NCBI GenBank assembly: GCA_020853095.1
Contig: JADYZN010000070.1
Location: forward strand, 1-48,611
DNA length: 48,611 nucleotides
Direction: 5' to 3'
Source of the DNA: Phycisphaerales bacterium
GTDB lineage: Bacteria > Planctomycetota > Phycisphaerae > Tepidisphaerales > Tepidisphaeraceae
Positions 40,808 to 48,611 of the stretch are shown piece by piece. How positions within the stretch are numbered: position 1 is the stretch's first letter; each line of letters begins with the position of its first letter. Position numbers and translations under genes: made by a program. Below the pieces are notes generated by a model. The model was not told the origin of the DNA. It did not search any database and saw only the letters and a program-made list of their open reading frames with translations.

Positions 40808-41860
40808 ATGAAGCGGATTGCGGATAACGTTCGTCGATTGTCGCCGGCGTATTTTGCGCTGGTGATGGCCACGGGGATCATCGGGATCGCGCTGCACCAG
40901 ATTGGCCTTCGAGCGTTGTCCATCGCATTTTTGTCGCTCAATGTCGTGCAATACCTGGTGTTGTGGGTGCTGACGTTGTGGCGGATCATTCGATATCCAA
41001 AAGAGTTCGGCGCGGATTTGATCGGCCATCAATCGGGGCCGGGGTTTTTCACCGTGGTGGCGGGGACGTGCATCCTGGGCAGCCAGTCGATCCTCGTGGC
41101 ACACGCTCATTTTTTCGCATTCTTTCTGTGGGGTTTGGGGATCGCGCTGTGGGTTGCCCTGACCTATTTCATCTTCGCGGCGTTCACCATCAAGGAGAAC
41201 AAGCCCTCGCTGGACCAGGGGATCAGCGGCGCCTGGCTGCTGGCGGTGGTGGCGACGCAGGCCATCGCGGTGTTGAGCGCGCTGTTGGCATCCCGGCTGC
41301 CGCAGCCGGACCGCCTGCACGTCAATTTCCTGGCTTTGTCCATGTGGCTGTGGGGCGGGATGATGTACATCTGGATGATCTCGTTGATCTTTTACCGGTA
41401 CGCCTTTTTTCGATTTTCCCCCAATGACCTCTCCCCGCCCTACTGGATCAACATGGGGGCGATGGCCATTTCCACGCTCGCCGGCGCGCGGCTGATCGAA
41501 AACGCGGCCGATGCCTGGTTTCTCGAATCGCTCCGGCCGTTCATCAAAGGGTTCACCATTTTCTATTGGGCAACCGGCACCTGGTGGATCCCCATGCTGC
41601 TGATCCTGGCGGTCTGGCGTCACGTCTACAAGCGATTCCCGCTGTATTACGATCCGTTGTACTGGGGCGCGGTCTTTCCCCTGGGGATGTACACGGTTTC
41701 GACGCTGGAGATGGACCGCTCGATGCGGCTGGATTTCATGTACGTCCTGCCGCGGGTGTTCATTTACGTCGCGGTGGGGGCGTGGATGCTGACGTTTTAT
41801 GGCATGTTGCGGTCGATTTTCAGAGTCTTTCGGTCAAAACCTGCCCCAATCGACCCGTAG
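40808..41860 (+). CDS. TDT/SLAC1-family membrane transporter (TehA/Mae1-like)
   Basis: 350 residues with about ten membrane helices. The start LSPAYFALVMATGIIGIALH and the segments GPGFFTVVAGTCILGSQ and YYDPLYWGAVFPLGMYTVSTLEM match the voltage-dependent anion channel / C4-dicarboxylate family. Members export anions, malate, tellurite-related compounds or sulfite. ATG 40808 has AAGGAA 7 nt upstream; a TTG at 40784 is unlikely. A clear terminator follows at 41938-41967, so the gene seems to be transcribed alone. Confidence 0.9.
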   Translation: MKRIADNVRRLSPAYFALVMATGIIGIALHQIGLRALSIAFLSLNVVQYLVLWVLTLWRIIRYPKEFGADLIGHQSGPGFFTVVAGTCILGSQSILVAHAHFFAFFLWGLGIALWVALTYFIFAAFTIKENKPSLDQGISGAWLLAVVATQAIAVLSALLASRLPQPDRLHVNFLALSMWLWGGMMYIWMISLIFYRYAFFRFSPNDLSPPYWINMGAMAISTLAGARLIENAADAWFLESLRPFIKGFTIFYWATGTWWIPMLLILAVWRHVYKRFPLYYDPLYWGAVFPLGMYTVSTLEMDRSMRLDFMYVLPRVFIYVAVGAWMLTFYGMLRSIFRVFRSKPAPIDP

Positions 41861-41937
41861 AACGCTTCTTGCCCTCAATGAGCCTATAAACTCCATGGCC
41901 GGGCTTGTGTTTTGGCCCGGATGGATTCATCATTCAA

Positions 41938-41967
41938 CCGGCGGCGTTTTGTGCCGCCTTTTGTTTT
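41938..41967 (+). terminator. Rho-independent terminator after the TDT gene
   Basis: GGCGGC (41940-41945) and GCCGCC (41953-41958) form a stem with loop GTTTTGT, followed by TTTTGTTTT. A second stem CCGGGC/GCCCGG lies just upstream. Confidence 0.8.
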
Positions 41968-41996
41968 GGCATTGAAGCGGAAAGCAGCCATTGGCC

Positions 41997-43568
41997 ATGG
42001 ATCGGAAAATTGAGCCGCCTCCCATGATGGGACAGCCGACGGAACGGGAACCGGGGACCGGGTCAAAATCGGGCAAGCTGGACCGTCGGTACGTCACGGC
42101 CGCCTTGATGCTGGTGATGTCGCTGGCGTCGATGGAACAGACCGTCACCAGCACGGCCATGCCCACCATCATCGGCGAATTGCACGGGCTGGAACATTAT
42201 TCGTGGGTGGCGTCGTTGTATCTACTGGCCGCGACGGTGAGCATGCCGTTGTATGGGCGGCTGGCCGATGCCCTGGGCCGGCGGCGGGTGATCCTGGCAT
42301 CCATCGTGATCTTCTGCTCGGCGTCGCTGGCGGCCGCCTCGGCCCATTCTATGATGCAGTTGATTCTCTTTCGCGGCCTGCAGGGGCTGGGCGCGGGGGG
42401 CATCATGCCGGTGGTGCTGACGATCCTTGGGGATATTTTCACGCTGGAGGAACGGGCGAAAATTCAGGGGCTTTTCAGCATGATCTGGGGTGTGGCGGCG
42501 CTGGCCGGGCCGGCGCTGGGGGCTTTTCTGGTGACGGCGTTCGGGTGGCGTTCGATCTTCTTCGTCAACCTGCCTTTTGGCCTGCTGGGGCTGGTGGTGC
42601 TGATGTGGAAATACCACGATCACGAAAAGCCACATTCCACCGACATGGACTGGCCCGGACTGGTTTCGCTGGCACTGGGCGGATCGGCCCTGTTGGCGCT
42701 GGTCTCGCGCATCGGGCCGGATGGGTGGTCCTGGGGGATGGCCATGGCGTTGCTGGCGCTGACGATCGGATCGACGGTTTATTTTATCCGCAACGAATAC
42801 AGAACCGCCAACCCCATCATGCCGCCCGATTTGATGGTGCAACGGCTGATCGGCCCTTCGATCGTCGGCAGCTTGCTGATGGGGGCGGGTTATCTGTGCC
42901 TGGACACCTACGTCCCGCTCTACGTGCAGGGGGCGCGCGGCGGCGGCGCCACGGCCGCGGCCGGCGTCGTCACGCCGGTGGTGCTGACCTGGGCCATCAG
43001 TGGTTTTTTATCCGCGCCGCTGCTGGTGCGATGGGGATTTCGCAAGGTCGCGCTGGGGGGTTCGGCCTTGATCGTGATCGGGTTCGTGGGGCTGGTGCTG
43101 GGGGCATGGTGGGGCGCATCGCACTGGGCATTGACGGCCGTGCTGTCGATCACGGGGCTGGGACTGGGGCCTTGCTCGATGAGCTACCTGATCGCGGCAC
43201 AGGAGAGCGTCACCTGGCAGCAGCGCGGGATCATCACCAGCGGCATCAGTTTCATGCGCACCATGGGCGGGGCGCTGGGGATCGGCGTGCTGGGGGCGCT
43301 GTTCAACGCGCTGACGGTGCAGAAATTGGAACGATTCCGCTCGCACGGTGTGGACATCGCCCGATTGCTCGATCCTCATGCGGACGTTCGGTTGCCGCCG
43401 GAGATTGTCACCGACGCCCAGCGGATCATCGGGTCGGGGTTGCTGTGGGTCTTCGTGGCGATGATGGTGATGGCGATGATGCAGGTGGGCGTGACGCTCC
43501 TGATGAGCGAACAAAAGACCGACCGGGCCATCAGCCGGCAGGAGGCGATGGAGGCGATGGCGGGATAA
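41997..43568 (+). CDS. MFS multidrug exporter, DHA2 family (EmrB/QacA-like)
   Basis: 523 residues, 14 membrane segments. Motifs: SLASMEQTVTSTAMPTI in helix 1 (motif D1), GRLADALGRRRV (motif A), LILFRGLQGLGAGGIMPV (motif B) and WGVAALAGPALGAFL (motif C), all typical of drug:proton antiporters with 14 helices. It exports hydrophobic compounds using the proton gradient. A TTG at 41991 precedes ATG 41997, but the ATG fits better. No TetR-type regulator lies beside it, which is unusual for this family. Confidence 0.93.
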   Translation: MDRKIEPPPMMGQPTEREPGTGSKSGKLDRRYVTAALMLVMSLASMEQTVTSTAMPTIIGELHGLEHYSWVASLYLLAATVSMPLYGRLADALGRRRVILASIVIFCSASLAAASAHSMMQLILFRGLQGLGAGGIMPVVLTILGDIFTLEERAKIQGLFSMIWGVAALAGPALGAFLVTAFGWRSIFFVNLPFGLLGLVVLMWKYHDHEKPHSTDMDWPGLVSLALGGSALLALVSRIGPDGWSWGMAMALLALTIGSTVYFIRNEYRTANPIMPPDLMVQRLIGPSIVGSLLMGAGYLCLDTYVPLYVQGARGGGATAAAGVVTPVVLTWAISGFLSAPLLVRWGFRKVALGGSALIVIGFVGLVLGAWWGASHWALTAVLSITGLGLGPCSMSYLIAAQESVTWQQRGIITSGISFMRTMGGALGIGVLGALFNALTVQKLERFRSHGVDIARLLDPHADVRLPPEIVTDAQRIIGSGLLWVFVAMMVMAMMQVGVTLLMSEQKTDRAISRQEAMEAMAG

Positions 43569-43596
43569 TGCAAACCGTTTTGATGAAGGCTATAGT
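43568..43596 (+). promoter_or_regulatory. coaX promoter, leaderless
   Basis: TATAGT (43591-43596) ends 6 nt before ATG 43603; ATGCAA (43568-43573) is a poor -35 at 17 bp. Transcription should begin at or next to the start codon. Confidence 0.5.
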
Positions 43597-43602
43597 GACA
43601 AT

Positions 43603-44376
43603 ATGGACATCAATCTTCTAGTGCTGAACGTTGGAAATTCCCGCCTGGCGGTGGGAACTTTTTCGCGCGGTCAGCTTGAATATTCCAACCGCATCCCGCT
43701 CTCGCAGCGGGCCGACTGGTCGGGCAGGATCGCCGAGGCCTGGTCCCGCATCGCCGATTGCGATGACGCCGAAATCGCGGCCGCCGCCGTCAACGCGCCG
43801 ATGATCGAATCGGTTGAGCACGCCGTCCATCAGGCTACCGGCAAATCCATCCAGTGGGTCGGTAGGGAGATTGACCTGCCCATCAAGGTCCTGACCGAAG
43901 ACCCAACCAGGACGGGCGTGGATCGCATCCTGAACGTCGCGGCCGCGTATGAACAGATGCGCAAGGCGTGCGTCGTCGTGGACGCGGGAACTGCCATCAC
44001 GATCGATTGTTGCAACGACCAGGGCGAATTTCTGGGCGGGGCCATCGCCGCGGGGGTGGGCATCTGTCTCGACGGCCTGCATCAGCGGGCGGCCGCGTTG
44101 CCGAAGGTTGAATTGCAAGCCCCGACACAGGTCTTTGGCCTTTCCACCCAGCAGGCGATTCTCAACGGCATCCACCACGGCGTCCGCGGCATGGTCAAGG
44201 AACTGGTGGAAAATTATGCCACGGAACTGGGCCACTGGCCCGACATCATCGCCACCGGCGGCGATGCGGCCAAACTGTTCGAGGGGTGGGAGATGGTTCA
44301 CGCCATCGCCCCCGACCTGACGCTCTACGGCATCGCCCTGGCCTATGCCGAGCATCACATCAAACACCACACCTGA
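43603..44376 (+). CDS. coaX: Type III pantothenate kinase with altered N-terminal motif
   Basis: 257 residues, CoaX length. GVDRILNVAAAY and VVDAGTAITID with FLGGAIAAGV are conserved, as is IATGGDA near the end. The enzyme phosphorylates pantothenate with ATP, the first step in CoA synthesis, and needs a monovalent cation. The first motif normally reads D-V-G-N-T/S and holds a catalytic Asp; here it is LNVGNS, with Asn9. Either the protein tolerates the change, or it is not an active kinase. No Shine-Dalgarno site precedes ATG 43603. The MnmE-like gene starts 8 bp after the stop. Confidence 0.88.
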   Translation: MDINLLVLNVGNSRLAVGTFSRGQLEYSNRIPLSQRADWSGRIAEAWSRIADCDDAEIAAAAVNAPMIESVEHAVHQATGKSIQWVGREIDLPIKVLTEDPTRTGVDRILNVAAAYEQMRKACVVVDAGTAITIDCCNDQGEFLGGAIAAGVGICLDGLHQRAAALPKVELQAPTQVFGLSTQQAILNGIHHGVRGMVKELVENYATELGHWPDIIATGGDAAKLFEGWEMVHAIAPDLTLYGIALAYAEHHIKHHT

Positions 44377-44384
44377 CACTGGAC

Positions 44385-45461
44385 ATGGCCGCCAGCCAAG
44401 CAATGCTGTTGACGCCACCCGGAGCCGCCGCCATCGCGGTGGTTCGACTGACCGGGCCGAGGGTGGAGCCGTTTTTACGGGAACATTTCAATCGCCCCAC
44501 CCCCATCGGCCGGCCCGTTCACGGCCTGTTGCGCGACCATGAAACGATCCTCGACGATCCGGTCATCCTGCGAATCAATGACCTGAGCGCCGATCTGAAT
44601 CTTCACGGCGGGCCGTGGGTCATCCATTCGGTCATGGAACTGGCCGGACGCGAAGGGTTTGAACTGCAAAACCATCTGGAATTGCCTCTGGCCGATTCGA
44701 TGCTGGATGAACAGCAACCGCTGTTGCGCGAGGTGGAATCTCATCTGCCGATGGTCCGAAGCGAATTGGGTCTGCGGGCACTTCTGGCCCAGCCCGGCGC
44801 ATGGCGGGATGTTCACAATTCTTTTGTCCATCTATCCCACGACCAGCAAAAATCGTTCATTCAACATTGCCTGGATGATCGGGCGCTGATCCATCTTCTT
44901 TCCCCCCCCACCGTGGCGATCATCGGATCGCCCAACGTTGGCAAATCGACGCTGGCCAATCAATTGTTCGCCCGTAAACGCTCGATCACGGCCGATCTCC
45001 CCGGAACCACCCGCGACTGGGTTGGCGAAATCGCCGACATCGATGGCCTGCCGGTCCTGCTGGTCGACACCGCCGGCATCCGCCGCACCCCCGACCCACT
45101 CGAACGCGCCGCCATCGACCAAAGTCACCATCAGGCCCGATCGGCCGACCTGGTGTTGATCATACTGAACGCCGCGGTTGCGCCCGATGAACACGAACGG
45201 CAACTGCTGGATCAATATCCGCTCGCCCTGCGCATCATCAACCAGTGCGATCGCCCTTTCACCTGGGATCCGGCCGGATTACACCCTCTGCGCACCATCG
45301 CCACCACCGGCCATGGCGTCGATGCGCTGCGTCATCGAATCGCCGCAACTTTTCAATGTGATGATCTGGAAATTCCCCGCCCGCGCTGGTGGACCGATCG
45401 TCAACGGCAAATCCTGCTGCGCGCCCTGGATGGCCATCCACAGGCGCTGGCGGAGTTATAA
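44385..45461 (+). CDS. Short MnmE-like GTPase lacking the C-terminal CxGK motif
   Basis: 358 residues. The start LLTPPGAAAIAVVRLTGP matches the folate-binding N-terminal domain of MnmE, but this domain is only about 70 residues long. A helical segment follows, then a GTPase domain with GSPNVGKST (G1), ADLPGTTRDWVGE (the K-loop G2), DTAGIRRT (G3) and NQCDRP (G4). The protein ends shortly after the G domain. It lacks the C-terminal helical part and the FCIGK-type cysteine motif needed by MnmE for tRNA U34 modification. It is probably a paralogue with another role. It overlaps the converging gene by 6 bp (TTATAA, giving TAA on both strands). Confidence 0.82.
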   Translation: MAASQAMLLTPPGAAAIAVVRLTGPRVEPFLREHFNRPTPIGRPVHGLLRDHETILDDPVILRINDLSADLNLHGGPWVIHSVMELAGREGFELQNHLELPLADSMLDEQQPLLREVESHLPMVRSELGLRALLAQPGAWRDVHNSFVHLSHDQQKSFIQHCLDDRALIHLLSPPTVAIIGSPNVGKSTLANQLFARKRSITADLPGTTRDWVGEIADIDGLPVLLVDTAGIRRTPDPLERAAIDQSHHQARSADLVLIILNAAVAPDEHERQLLDQYPLALRIINQCDRPFTWDPAGLHPLRTIATTGHGVDALRHRIAATFQCDDLEIPRPRWWTDRQRQILLRALDGHPQALAEL

Positions 45462-46061
45462 CTGCGAACCATCGGGTGATTCGGCCTGTTCGTTGATCTT
45501 CATCGTCGTCGCGACATCCCGCATCAATTCCTCATCCTCGCCCAGTGAATTTCCCGCGCTGCTCAGGTGCAAGATGATCGCATGGCTCGGCCGGACCATC
45601 GCCACCGCCACAAGCTCCCGCTCGGCCACCACCACGCCGCCGGGGCCTCGCACCTGCCGGGCCACGCTCACCATCGTCCCGGTCTGCCCGGCCATCGCGA
45701 TCGGATGTGCCACTCTCGCCGCGGCCGGCGGGGCCAATCCGCTTCGAATGATGAACTCCAGCGGCGTCATCTCATCGCGCACCGGCTGTCGCAACACCGA
45801 CAAAATGCGCGCCCGGCCATCCGACCCTTCCTCCGCCTGCACCAGCAGCACCGGCTCACCCTCGGCCGTGATCGCCCAACCCGACGGCAGCCGCAGGCTC
45901 ACCGGCCCGAAAGCCTCCATCGGACCCAGTTTCAACGCCGATTCAGCGCTTCGATAATGATCCACCAGCGCCGCCAGCCCCACCGTGGCGAACAAGACCA
46001 CCCACAGCGTCGCCTGCATCAAAATCCGTCGCCAGCGGGGATACTGCCACGATCTGGACAT
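45456..46061 (-). CDS. Uncharacterised membrane-anchored protein (201 aa)
   Basis: 201 residues with one N-terminal membrane helix (LMQATLWVVLFATVGLAALV) and a periplasmic beta-rich domain (FGPVSLRLPSGWAITAE, EPVLLVQAEEGSDGRARILSVLR, AHPIAMAGQTGTMVSVARQV, RPSHAIILHLSSAG). The pattern resembles secreted domains that report on surfactant- or toxin-like proteins, without a firm match. GGAGG precedes the ATG. It lies 20 bp after the S41 protease gene on the same strand, so it may assist or be processed by that protease (inference). Confidence 0.78.
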   Translation of the reverse strand: MSRSWQYPRWRRILMQATLWVVLFATVGLAALVDHYRSAESALKLGPMEAFGPVSLRLPSGWAITAEGEPVLLVQAEEGSDGRARILSVLRQPVRDEMTPLEFIIRSGLAPPAAARVAHPIAMAGQTGTMVSVARQVRGPGGVVVAERELVAVAMVRPSHAIILHLSSAGNSLGEDEELMRDVATTMKINEQAESPDGSQL

Positions 46062-46081
46062 GAACGATCCTCCCTCCGGGC

Positions 46082-48331
46082 TTACAACTGCGCCCCGGTC
46101 AATTGCAAACGCAACAACAGCAACGCGGCCGAAAGTTGCGGGTCGCAGGCGAGCGGATCGACCTTTTCCGTGCCGGCAGCGGTGTCCTGGGTCGTGGGGG
46201 CCTTATCCTGCGAGTCGGTATGTTCCCCGCCTGCCGGAGCGCTGTTCGCCTCCCGCAGGATGTCCAGTTCCTGGCGGGCGTCGATGGCGGCGCGCATCTG
46301 GTCGGGGGTCATTTCGATGGTCAAATCGGGATTGACGCCCCAATCCGTCGAGGTCTCCTCGCGATGAATGCACCGGCCGCTGGGCAGGTAATAGTGGCTG
46401 GTGGTCAACTTGACCAGCGCCAAACGGGTGCTGAGGGGAAAGAGCATCTGCACGCTTCCCTTGCCGAAGGTGCGCTCGCCGACGATCAGCGCCCGTTTGC
46501 GATCCTTGAGCGCGCCGGAAACGATCTCGCTGGCGCTGGCCGAATACTGGTTGACCAGCACCACCATCGGCAGATCGCAGTCATCATCATCCTTGCGGGC
46601 GGTGGTGATGCTCGGCGGGTTGGGCGTCTCCCGGTCGGCGTGGGTGCTGACGATCAGGCCGTCACCCAGCAGCTTGTCGCACACCTCGGTGGCCGCCACC
46701 ATCAGGCCGCCGGGGTTGTACCGAAGGTCCATGATGATGCCGCGGGCGCCCTGCGACCGCATCTCATCGACCGCCCGGCTGAAATCCTCGCCGGTGGTCT
46801 TGGTGAAATTGGTGATCCGAACGTAGGCGATCTTCTGTTCCGGATCGACAAAATAGCTCCAGCCGCCGCCGGGCTGGTGTTTCCACCCCTTGATGCTGGC
46901 GACCTTGATCGTCTGACGGCGGATCGTGAAATCCTTCGTCTGGCCGTCGGGGCTTTTGATCGTCAGGCGAACGCGGGTGTTTTCCGGGCCGGTGATCAGC
47001 TTCACCGCCTGCGTCAACGAAATCCCCTTGGTTTTTCGTCCGTCGATGTGGGTGATGATGTCGCCGGCCTTGATGCCCGCCTCATACGCGGGGGTGTCCT
47101 CCAACGGCGTGGCGACCTTCAGATTGCCATCCTCATCGGTCTGGATCTGAATTCCCACGCCGCTGAATTCACCCTGCGTCTGCTTGGTGAAGTCGGCCAG
47201 ATCGCTGGGCCAGATCATGCTGCTGAAAGGGTCCAGCTCGCCAAACGCCCCGTCGGAAAATTCGCTGACCAGCACCTCCTCCGGCAGATTCACCGTGGCG
47301 GCGTTGGCGGATTTCAGTTTGGCCAGCGCATTGCGAAGCACAAGTTGCTCAGACCCTTCATCGGCCTGCCGGGCCTGTTTGTCCAGCTCATCGAGCGTGG
47401 CCAGAAACTCGGCCTTTTTGGATTCATCCTTCAGGCCGGCGAAGGTTTTCCCCAACCCTTCGGTCGTGATCAACGCCCGCAGGCCATTGATTCCACCCTC
47501 CATCAGTGTTTTATAACTCACCTCGCGATAATATTGCTCGCGCACGTCCACCAGCGCATCCCAGAGCATATCCGACCGAACGCCGCGCAACGTTTCGGTC
47601 CAATCGGTCATGATTTCGGCATCGGCCTCATCGTCCGCCGGTTTGGTGGCCGGTTGGGTGGCGGGGCTGGTGGTCGGCTTGAGCAGTTGATCCACCGCGT
47701 CGCGTTCCTTGCTTTCGGCCTCCCGAAGCGCGTGGAATTCCTCCGGCGTGTACATCGCGATCAACCGGACGTGCCGGGTGGCGGCCTTGAGCCGATCCTT
47801 CCAGTGCGGGTTGGAGGGTTCAACCGATGCCAGGTCGGAATAGACCCGCAACGCCTTGATCCACTGGTGCGCCTCCTCGTACTGTTTGGCCAGCGTGGAC
47901 GTGGTCTGGATCAGGTTTTTGACCCACGGTTCATTGGCGAAGGCCGCCTTGTCATCGGCCAGCCCATACGCCCGTGCGGCCACGTCAATCGCGTAGCTGT
48001 CCTTGAAATGTTCCAGCAGCAGATGAACCTCATCCACCGCCTTTTGATATTGCTTCTGGCGTTCGGCCGCGAAGGTGTCGTGCTGGACCTTGAATTGTTC
48101 AACCCATCGGGCCATCAGCGTGGTGGCCGGATCGTGGGCCTGCCGTGCGGCCTTGTTGATCAGCTCGCTGGCGACGCCAAAATCGCCCCCCCGCAGCGCG
48201 ACAAACGCCTCGCTTTTAAGCTGATTGGTCGATGCAAGCTCATCGCCACCGCGGGCGATCTGCGTTCCCAGCGCCATCGCCCCGGCCAGCGCGATTATCA
48301 CCCACCGTCCATGATTCAGCAGTCGCCTCAT
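46082..48331 (-). CDS. S41-family carboxy-terminal processing protease
   Basis: 749 residues with a signal peptide (WVIIALAGAMALGTQIARG). A helical N-terminal region (about 35-340) resembles TPR-type folds. A PDZ domain follows (GEFSGVGIQIQTDEDGNLKVATPLEDTPAYEAGIKAGDIITHIDGRKT), then the protease core with NQYSASASEIVSG (Ser599) and GERTFGKGSVQ (Lys624) as the Ser/Lys dyad. It trims or degrades proteins outside the cytoplasm from their C-termini. The long N-terminal extension and Thr/Pro linker (about 220-240) are additions to the plain CtpA layout. The 201-residue gene follows in the same direction. Confidence 0.94.
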   Translation of the reverse strand: MRRLLNHGRWVIIALAGAMALGTQIARGGDELASTNQLKSEAFVALRGGDFGVASELINKAARQAHDPATTLMARWVEQFKVQHDTFAAERQKQYQKAVDEVHLLLEHFKDSYAIDVAARAYGLADDKAAFANEPWVKNLIQTTSTLAKQYEEAHQWIKALRVYSDLASVEPSNPHWKDRLKAATRHVRLIAMYTPEEFHALREAESKERDAVDQLLKPTTSPATQPATKPADDEADAEIMTDWTETLRGVRSDMLWDALVDVREQYYREVSYKTLMEGGINGLRALITTEGLGKTFAGLKDESKKAEFLATLDELDKQARQADEGSEQLVLRNALAKLKSANAATVNLPEEVLVSEFSDGAFGELDPFSSMIWPSDLADFTKQTQGEFSGVGIQIQTDEDGNLKVATPLEDTPAYEAGIKAGDIITHIDGRKTKGISLTQAVKLITGPENTRVRLTIKSPDGQTKDFTIRRQTIKVASIKGWKHQPGGGWSYFVDPEQKIAYVRITNFTKTTGEDFSRAVDEMRSQGARGIIMDLRYNPGGLMVAATEVCDKLLGDGLIVSTHADRETPNPPSITTARKDDDDCDLPMVVLVNQYSASASEIVSGALKDRKRALIVGERTFGKGSVQMLFPLSTRLALVKLTTSHYYLPSGRCIHREETSTDWGVNPDLTIEMTPDQMRAAIDARQELDILREANSAPAGGEHTDSQDKAPTTQDTAAGTEKVDPLACDPQLSAALLLLRLQLTGAQL

Positions 48332-48354
48332 GCAAACGCCCTTTCTGTATGAAT

Positions 48355-48478
48355 TAGAGCCTATGGACTGAAAACCCGCAGGTCAAATGCACGGGAATCA
48401 AGCGAATTCAGCCGATCCGCGCACCCACCTTGATCAAGACGCTCGCGGCGGAACAAAGTTCTCTTAGGCTCTGTCTAA
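48355..48478. repeat. Second copy of the TAGAGCCTAT ... AGGCTCTGTCTAA element
   Basis: TAGAGCCTAT at 48355-48364 and AGGCTCTGTCTAA at 48466-48478 match the ends of the segment at 826-936. The spacing is 111 bp here and 98 bp there. The inner sequences differ. It lies just upstream of the S41 protease gene. Confidence 0.4.
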
Positions 48479-48497
48479 AAACCCCGCGGCCTCGCGA

Positions 48498-48596
48498 CGG
48501 CTCGGAACCGCCTTGGCCGCCAGGCGTCACCGTGAGAACCGGGTCCTCAGACCCTTCGAGCGGTGACAACGACGCGGACGAGGCGGTTCCGAGCCG
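48498..48596. repeat. Nested inverted repeat (16-bp outer stem)
   Basis: CGGCTCGGAACCGCCT (48498-48513) is exactly complementary to 48581-48596. Inside, GTCACCG (48526-48532) pairs with CGGTGAC (48561-48567), and GGGTC-CTCA-GACCC (48541-48554) forms the tip. GCGTC (48524-48528 region) and GACGC (48571-48575) can add pairs. The whole folds as a single long interrupted hairpin. Confidence 0.7.
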
Positions 48597-48611
48597 CCTT
48601 CGGTAGGCCCG

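Larger units (their letters stand above)
48332..48611. other. Right-edge intergenic region
   Basis: No gene is seen. It contains the second copy of the paired end motifs (48355-48364 and 48466-48478) and the nested inverted repeat described at 48498-48596. Confidence 0.5.

Noticed and set aside
46103-48352. Long open frame opposite the S41 protease gene
   Set aside because: It mirrors a strongly supported gene; the high GC content of the third codon position keeps the opposite frame free of stops. No family motif is visible.
1-48611. CRISPR arrays, rRNA genes, complete insertion sequences, prophage
   Set aside because: No regularly spaced repeats, no rRNA-like sequence, and no transposase, integrase or phage structural gene were seen.

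Overview
The window is a GC-rich bacterial chromosome segment, most likely from a planctomycete of the class Phycisphaerae. The placement is inferred from gene families (a TIGR03790 protein, an oversized RseP, stand-alone MshEN and T2SSF-N-like proteins, many TPR, PDZ and lipoprotein genes of unknown role, an isolated fusA). No 16S rRNA or other marker is present to confirm it. There is no prophage, CRISPR array or complete insertion sequence; accessory signals are limited to short inverted repeats at both ends and a lower-GC patch near 39.5-40.8 kb.

Region 1 (0-5 kb): an unidentified 3' gene fragment, a repeated 14-bp motif, tRNA-Gly(GCC), a Dabb protein, and a histidine kinase / receiver / receiver-GGDEF cassette on the minus strand, with a divergent GNAT acetyltransferase. 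Region 2 (5-10 kb): a tight six-gene minus-strand operon coupling an NMT1/SsuA-type ABC importer (ATPase, permease, binding lipoprotein) to two conserved-looking unknown proteins upstream and a lipoprotein downstream. Region 3 (10-19 kb): an ABC exporter, a GT-C-like membrane protein, a stand-alone MshEN (probable c-di-GMP receptor), a DadA-like oxidase, two coupled membrane TPR-type proteins, a PDZ protein and an APH-fold kinase.

Region 4 (19-28.7 kb): isolated fusA with an apparent ~420-nt leader, a secreted glycoside hydrolase with a CBM9-like module, an amidohydrolase, a sugar-phosphate isomerase/epimerase-like protein, and a reduced RnfC-RnfD pair. Region 5 (28.7-39.5 kb): dxr, rseP, a MarC protein, a 56-residue zinc ribbon, a TIGR03790 protein, membrane proteins, rsmE, a stand-alone NuoI-like ferredoxin, a TPR lipoprotein and an RluA-type pseudouridine synthase. 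Region 6 (39.5-48.6 kb): a T2SSF-N-like membrane protein and a possible DNA-methyltransferase remnant, a TDT/SLAC1-type channel, an MFS drug exporter, a CoaX with an altered active-site motif, a short MnmE-like GTPase, and an S41 processing protease.

Functional threads: c-di-GMP signalling (GGDEF enzyme plus MshEN), isoprenoid and CoA precursor synthesis (dxr, coaX), envelope proteolysis (RseP, S41), translation and RNA modification (fusA, rsmE, rluA, MnmE-like), and incomplete electron-transfer modules (RnfC/D, NuoI-like) lacking their usual partners. Several genes show TTGnnn / TATnnT promoters with 16-17-bp spacers so close to the start codon that leaderless or near-leaderless mRNAs are predicted. 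The best candidates for something undescribed are the RnfCD-only module, the importer operon with its unknown genes, the fusA leader, and the CoaX / MnmE-like pair.
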